Both the position numbers and the translations under genes were made by a program. 38,705 nucleotides of DNA from JAZKJD01 sp040384585 (GTDB taxonomy: Bacteria; Pseudomonadota; Gammaproteobacteria; Diplorickettsiales; Diplorickettsiaceae), in contig JAZKJD010000029.1 in the NCBI GenBank assembly GCA_040384585.1, forward strand, positions 1 through 38,705, read 5' to 3'. Positions 34,681 through 38,705 of this stretch are shown one piece after another (positions within the stretch are counted from its first letter, which is position 1; each line of letters begins with the position of its first letter). Under the pieces are notes generated by a model. The model had not been told where the DNA came from. It made no database searches and saw nothing but the letters and a program-made list of their open reading frames with translations.

Positions 34681-34826
34681 TAGGGTGTGTTGATTATTGC
34701 ACGATGATGGCGAAAAAGAGTCGCTTTTCTGCGTTTCGTTACTCACATACGCTGTGTATGCTCCGTTACGATACTCAAAAAGCAACCCTTTTTCGCTCAT
34801 CCTAGCACAATTGTAAACACACCCTA
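34681..34826. repeat. Family 1 palindromic element, copy E
   Basis: It starts TAGGGTGTGTTGATTATTGC and ends AACACACCCTA, with the core in reverse orientation. It lies 31 bp upstream of the pilin start, so the pilin promoter is either inside or beyond it. It is opposite in orientation to copy D on the other side of the gene. Confidence 0.9.
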
Positions 34827-34987
34827 CTCAAGCTGGATATGCCAAAAATAAACTTTTAGGTGGAGTCCACTCTAGTTTAACAAGGCTTCCTTATTTAAAC
34901 CATAGCTTACCTTTTATACTCTACTGTATCACGTCGTTACACTATCATGGGGCGCAATGCGCGCGCGCATCAAGGATTCAGAGTATG

Positions 34988-36940
34988 TTAGAGACAGAAC
35001 CTAGCATCAGCAGTATTTTTTGGTTCTGCAAATGACAAATTTTGAAAAAAGCGAACATCGTTAGACAAAGATCTTTTGGATTCATTCCCCTTTTGAGAAG
35101 TGGTTGGAGTTTGAGGTAGCGATAATATATTATTGTTAGCGAGCGTTAACTGATCCATACTGTATTTTGGATTTTTCAGAACGTTTTGTAGGCTACGAAG
35201 TAAAAAGCTGCGATCTAAGGAAGTGATTAATTTAATTGGCCAAGCGCTCTGAATGATTTGATAACGTTGGATAATTTCTTCGCGCATTTGTATAACATCT
35301 TTGCTTGAATTCAGTAATCCTCGCATATACTCTATGTCTGAAAGTCGTGCTGTCGGTAACGCTTCTCCTTGGTTACTATAATGTTGCGCATAGTTAGCTA
35401 ACGCGGCTAATAAATCTCGTTTAAAATTATGAATTAGGTCGGGAGAGCAACTTTTTTGTCGAGTAATCTCGATAGCCTTTTTCCTCAATAAAGCGGACAA
35501 ACGTTCAAGTAATGAAGTAAGTTGTGCTTGCCGATGAGCAACAGAATCACTATTAGCTAATAGTTGTATAGTTTCTAAGACAGTTTGTACTTGCTGGCGA
35601 TACGTAGCCTGACTAAGCAAATCTCCATGATTTTGTATTTGCTGATAAAAATGGGTTAAACAGCTCAGTAAATATCCTTGATTTTTCTGAAACTGTTGGA
35701 CTAGCCATTGCCGCCAGGGTTTTTTCCAGTATTTTTGTTGCCACTGCCACCAGCGAATAACAGCAATCTGTTGTTCTAGTGATTGCAGCGATTGTTGCAA
35801 TAATTGATAACGCGTGGTTAATGACTGTAAAGTTGGGTGTGTGATAGATACCGTTTCTGGCGGTAGCCCGGCAAAATCTAGGGGTAAAGCAAACTGAGCC
35901 AATAAAGCCTGTTGTGTCTCTAAGAATTGTAAACGAGTATTTTTCGTAAATAACCATGTAAGTTTTCCAACTCTTTTAGGCCTGAAATCTATTAAGGCTT
36001 TAGGAATTAGCAACCGGTGTGATGATACTGTGATAATAGTGATATTTTCAATAGAGCTAAATTCCTCCTGATACCAAACTAATTGATAGAGCTGCTTTTT
36101 TTGATTCGTATTACCGTATTTTTCAATTGCACGATGTATTGTATTAAATGTAGAGGTATCGAGAATCATTTGGTACTTAGGCAACGAAGCAACAGGAAGT
36201 GGTAAGCCCAGCCGTTGGGTTTGTTGTGCCAGAGCATAGCTTACATCATCGCAAGTGATTTGGTTTTGTTGTTCTGCTATTTTCAACCGTAGTAACAACG
36301 CCTCGAGAACTTGATCGTGTAATACTTTAAGATGATTTAATTGAGTAAATAAAAACTGATAATAATCTTTGGCAATAGGATCAGGAAGCCGCAAAAAGTG
36401 AAAATAAGCGAGTTGTTTGTCCTCTAGCTCTTTGTGGGCTTGTGTAAAGTGAAGCTGATATTTAACAACAACATCTAGTAGAAATAATAAACCCTGACTA
36501 GAATAGTATTGAAAGGGTTGATGAATTTTCCATTGCTGATAGAATTGAATGAGACGACGTTTAAGTGGTGGATTATTTTTTGTGTGTTTTAAACCCTGTT
36601 TCCAGCTTGTGTCCTCATTTAAAAACACATTGAGACGCTCTTCCCACTTTAATCGTTGTAAAATACTTTGATCTATTTTTAGTTTCTGGACGATGGTTCG
36701 TAGCATCGGTAGTGCTTTTGTAGTCGGCTCTTTTATTCTAGCTAATGTGCTGCGCAATGTTTTACGATGCGTAACAAAATAGGAGGAATAATAGACGGAT
36801 TCTCGAATCAGTTGAACGCTATTATTTAAAAAAGCTAACGCCGTTGGCTGTAAGTAAACTAAACGCCAGGTTTTATTTTGTTTTATTTTCGTATGATGCG
36901 TGCGATTAAAAAATCTAATTGCCTCATTTAAATTAAACAT
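34988..36940 (-). CDS. 650-residue protein of unknown function
   Basis: I do not recognise this protein. It is rich in Gln, Leu, Trp and Tyr, appears almost entirely alpha-helical, and has neither signal peptide nor membrane segment. Helical, partly coiled-coil-like stretches such as LLQQSLQSLEQQIAVIRWW and LTSLLERLSALLRKKAIE are visible, with basic patches (WRLVYLQP, KRRLIQFYQQW, WQWQQKYWKKPWRQW). A predicted strand-rich segment around residues 300-330 (SSIENITIITVSSHRLLIPKALIDF) interrupts the helices. The ATG at 36940 is 8 bp after the stop of the HTH/ParB-like gene, so the two form an operon. The last codons (ARFCL, stop) are read from a short repeat (complement at 24700-24717), so the native end may have been lost. 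A role in defence, element maintenance or host interaction is possible but unproven. Confidence 0.7.
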   Translation of the reverse strand: MFNLNEAIRFFNRTHHTKIKQNKTWRLVYLQPTALAFLNNSVQLIRESVYYSSYFVTHRKTLRSTLARIKEPTTKALPMLRTIVQKLKIDQSILQRLKWEERLNVFLNEDTSWKQGLKHTKNNPPLKRRLIQFYQQWKIHQPFQYYSSQGLLFLLDVVVKYQLHFTQAHKELEDKQLAYFHFLRLPDPIAKDYYQFLFTQLNHLKVLHDQVLEALLLRLKIAEQQNQITCDDVSYALAQQTQRLGLPLPVASLPKYQMILDTSTFNTIHRAIEKYGNTNQKKQLYQLVWYQEEFSSIENITIITVSSHRLLIPKALIDFRPKRVGKLTWLFTKNTRLQFLETQQALLAQFALPLDFAGLPPETVSITHPTLQSLTTRYQLLQQSLQSLEQQIAVIRWWQWQQKYWKKPWRQWLVQQFQKNQGYLLSCLTHFYQQIQNHGDLLSQATYRQQVQTVLETIQLLANSDSVAHRQAQLTSLLERLSALLRKKAIEITRQKSCSPDLIHNFKRDLLAALANYAQHYSNQGEALPTARLSDIEYMRGLLNSSKDVIQMREEIIQRYQIIQSAWPIKLITSLDRSFLLRSLQNVLKNPKYSMDQLTLANNNILSLPQTPTTSQKGNESKRSLSNDVRFFQNLSFAEPKNTADARFCL

Positions 36941-36947
36941 CTTGGAT

Positions 36948-37799
36948 TTACCTCTTTTTAGATCGATAAATAAAAGTAAGAATTTCTTTTTTGTTCCGCA
37001 TTAATATTTTTTGTTGTTTTCTGTGAGTGAAGTGAGTTAATTGGGCCGCTGTGGAAGTCCTTAGCGTTCCTTCGTTAACGGATTGAATAAGTTCAGGACT
37101 GCCAAATAATTGAATTTTTTCAGTCTGGCGGTAACTGTCTTTGCAGCCAAATTTAAGCAAGGAGGCTATTAATTCATCTGTTCTTCCTTTTATTTCGTCG
37201 AAATTTCGACGAAACTGTTTGCAAACACGAGGACCTTGGCGGTTTCCTAGAAATTTTTTTGCAGCAATGCCAATAGCTGCTCGTTCACAAATTAAAAAAG
37301 TTTGCACTAATACGGTTAGATCATATTTTCTTGCCAGCAGATCAGGCAAAGAAATGCGCCAAGCAGGAACCGTTCTTTTATGTTGCTGCTGATAAAGTAA
37401 ATAAGTGATTGGATTCGCTATTAACTGCTGGTCTTCATCAAGGATGATCGGCCTTAATTTGTTTAAATCAGGAGGATCATTCTCTATAAAATCAGTTTCT
37501 ATAAGGCCATGTTTCACATTATTTATCGGTACTCTGGATAGCTCAGCGGGTGGGTGATCCAAATGAAAGCGTAATCGTTTTAGCTGATTTTTCACTAGGG
37601 GAGAAACTAAATCCGAATGATGTATTTCTCCTGCATGTTGTTTCATGTATTTTTCTATCATTAGTGCATTTAACAAACTTACCTCAATACGCCCTTGTCG
37701 CATGGCACTAACGTGTTCGCGTTTTAAACCTAATATCTTTGCTGCCTCTTTTACCGATCCGCATTGTTGAATAAAAATTTCAAAAGCGTTGCTTCCCAT
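36948..37799 (-). CDS. HTH protein with degenerate ParB-like core
   Basis: This is a 283-residue protein. Residues about 12-45 (CGSVKEAAKILGLKREHVSA) form a YdaS/Cro-like helix-turn-helix. Residues about 118-150 (RPIILDEDQQLIANPIT) match the start of the ParB/Srx fold, where active members read ILDGHHR or GxRR. Here those residues are replaced by ANPIT, so nuclease or CTPase function is doubtful. Residues about 205-255 (KGRTDELIASLLKFGCKDSY, then PELIQSVNEGTLRTSTAAQL) match the ParB central HTH. The tail is basic. Ribosome site AGGAGTG before the ATG. Three palindromes lie just upstream, so it may regulate itself. It heads the operon with the 650-residue protein. A regulator or partition-like DNA-binding protein of a mobile element is the best reading. 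Confidence 0.7.
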   Translation of the reverse strand: MGSNAFEIFIQQCGSVKEAAKILGLKREHVSAMRQGRIEVSLLNALMIEKYMKQHAGEIHHSDLVSPLVKNQLKRLRFHLDHPPAELSRVPINNVKHGLIETDFIENDPPDLNKLRPIILDEDQQLIANPITYLLYQQQHKRTVPAWRISLPDLLARKYDLTVLVQTFLICERAAIGIAAKKFLGNRQGPRVCKQFRRNFDEIKGRTDELIASLLKFGCKDSYRQTEKIQLFGSPELIQSVNEGTLRTSTAAQLTHFTHRKQQKILMRNKKEILTFIYRSKKR

Positions 37800-37820
37800 G
37801 CTTATCCACTCCTGTTCTTT

Positions 37821-37867
37821 TTGTTGTATAACAAATACATTTTATATAAATGTTATGATACATATGT
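37821..37867. promoter_or_regulatory. Three-palindrome operator candidate upstream of the HTH/ParB-like operon
   Basis: TTGTT-4-AACAA (37821-37834), ACATTT-5-AAATGT (37837-37853) and ACATATGT (37860-37867) lie in a row 22-68 bp upstream of the start codon. The middle one is AT-rich and would overlap a -10 region on the minus strand. The cluster is what a self-regulating HTH protein would bind. Confidence 0.55.
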
Positions 37868-37975
37868 TCCGCAAAAACCAGATAATCTAAGTGGATAAAA
37901 AATATAAAAAAACAAGGATAAAAAAATGGAGACTTGATATGTGAATTGGCTAAGAACTGTAAAACCCAAGACGAT

Positions 37976-38263
37976 CTATTTGGTCCGGAAGGGATATTTT
38001 GATCTTGCTACAGTTTTTCTAATCGTTACCCATAAGTTAGTTGTTAAAGAGGAGGCAGCTAAGACCAAATCAGCCAACATTTGTAAGCCTATCCAAATAG
38101 GTTTAGGTCCTGGATGCTTATCACTTTTTCGCTGTAAAAACCCTCCTAAACTTGCCACTAACTGCATCATGGTAGCTAAGGGAGGAGGTTTTAGGGGTGG
38201 TTTCTTTTTTCGTTTGACTAAATAAGCTATCTGCCATTCTGAAGTATGAAAAAATATTCCCAG
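37976..38263 (-). pseudogene. Tn5/IS4-type transposase, C-terminal fragment
   Basis: The minus-strand frame from 38263 (just after an in-frame TAG at 38264-38266) to the stop at 37976 reads EWQIAYLVKRKKKPP, then LATMMQLVASLGGFLQRKSD and PGPKPIWIGLQMLADLV. This is the C-terminal dimerisation region of Tn5/IS4-group transposases, whose family reads LGGFLGRKxDGxPGxxxxWRGxQRLxD. The DDE catalytic domain is gone. It is an inactive relic upstream of the HTH/ParB-like operon. Confidence 0.78.
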
Positions 38264-38373
38264 CTACTATTCTGCGATTGGAAATCTGCTTTGGCTCGTT
38301 TTACTATCGAGTTTGGAGATAGAATTTAAACAAGGGTCTATAGCTAATTTACACAATTTATATTGCAGACTCG

Positions 38374-38454
38374 ATGAAATTGATTCAACGCCGAGCTTAT
38401 GGCTTTCGTAACTTTGAAAATTACCGCTTAAGAGTTAAAGTTTTATGTGCTTAA
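38374..38454 (+). pseudogene. ISL3-type transposase, last 26 codons
   Basis: The frame reads MKLIQRRAYGFRNFENYRLR followed by VKVLCA and TAA. KLIxRRAYGFRNFxNYRxR is the usual C-terminal end of ISL3-family (COG3464-type) transposases. The sequence upstream in this frame does not match the family, so only the tail remains. Confidence 0.75.
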
Positions 38455-38492
38455 GCTGCCCCCTAAAGTGGAAAAGACCCCCTTGATTCTAT

Positions 38493-38540
38493 TGGTGCCG
38501 ATGAGACGAATCGAACGTCCGACCTACTGATTACGAATCG
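38493..38540 (-). pseudogene. 3' fragment of tRNA-Thr(CGT), likely integration (att) scar
   Basis: Read on the minus strand, this holds the anticodon loop TTCGTAA, the variable loop AGGTC, the T arm GGACG-TTCGATT-CGTCT and the acceptor end CATCGGCACCA with encoded CCA. This is the 3' half of a tRNA-Thr with anticodon CGT, and the E. coli thrW gene ends in the same way (ATCGGCACCA). The D arm and the 5' acceptor strand are missing, and the anticodon stem has a mismatch at the broken side. A 3' tRNA piece of this length is the usual att copy left by a tyrosine integrase. Confidence 0.78.
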
Positions 38541-38705
38541 GCTAATTGCATTGTAACCTATTGAAAAAAGAACATTATTATAATCAGGACGACCCTTACA
38601 AATGTATAATAATGGCGATGTATGTCATGTTCAGTCGCGCAAAAGTCGCGCAAGAACTTTTATGGTAATTTTTAACTTGATAGCAAAAAAATTATGTCAA
38701 GGCAT
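38541..38705. other. AT-rich end of window, no gene
   Basis: No coding frame or RNA gene is visible. A short direct repeat, GTCGCGCAA twice within 20 bp (about 38632-38660), is present. The window stops here, so an integrase gene beyond the edge cannot be excluded. Confidence 0.5.

Noticed and set aside
8705..34826. Recurrent palindromes as a CRISPR array
   Set aside because: Copies are about 146 bp, kilobases apart, in both orientations and without spacers or cas genes. They are dispersed repeats.
37941..38225. Plus-strand 94-codon ORF
   Set aside because: The opposite strand in the same place reads a recognisable Tn5/IS4 transposase C-terminus. The plus-strand frame is a shadow.

Overview
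The window is a low-GC (high 30s percent by eye), gene-dense gammaproteobacterial segment. The housekeeping genes (waaC, lpxL, spoT, rpoZ, priA, panB/panC, ileS/lspA), the type IV pilin, the many palindromic intergenic repeats and the decayed IS elements fit an intracellular member of the Legionellales. Coxiellaceae of the Rickettsiella/Diplorickettsia kind is my best guess, made from gene content and not from a search. A run of exactly 100 N at 2389-2488 marks a draft-assembly gap.

Layout. (1) 1-4619 is accessory DNA: the 3' end of a repeat-rich beta-helix-like protein gene, pieces of IS3-family and IS30-family transposase genes, a 134-bp MITE with intact 10-bp target duplications, and a large gene for a 43-residue-repeat (OPR-like) protein with a C-terminal RAP domain, broken by the gap. 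A 65-bp direct repeat copied from the end of the neighbouring M16 peptidase gene brackets 888-4619. (2) 4630-24685 is mostly core: a secreted M16 peptidase pair (one active, one lacking the zinc motif), xseB-ispA, an AhpC-type peroxiredoxin, a small 2Fe-2S ferredoxin overlapping an LpxL-type acyltransferase, two tandem aromatic amino-acid permeases, tkt-gap, rpoZ-spoT, panB-panC, waaC and priA. (3) 24806-34649, all on the minus strand: an outer-membrane barrel, sdaA, a multi-pass protein of unknown function, an ileS-lspA-permease-transglycosylase block, and a type IV pilin. (4) 34988-38705 is accessory again: a two-gene operon (an HTH protein with a degenerate ParB-like core, and a 650-residue protein of unknown function) behind a cluster of palindromic operator candidates, then fragments of Tn5/IS4-type and ISL3-type transposases, and a 3' fragment of a tRNA-Thr(CGT) gene that looks like an integration (att) scar.

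The most distinctive trait is the set of intergenic palindromic elements. Family 1 has five full copies with a shared core. At least two other families lie at gene boundaries and sometimes enter the genes: one supplies the start codon of priA, one the last codons of panC, and a short repeat supplies the last codons of the 650-residue protein. Two oppositely oriented family 1 copies bracket the pilin gene.

The candidates for something undescribed are the RAP/43-mer repeat protein in its 65-bp-flanked cassette, and the HTH-ParB-like/650-residue operon next to the tRNA scar. Their functions are not established by the sequence.
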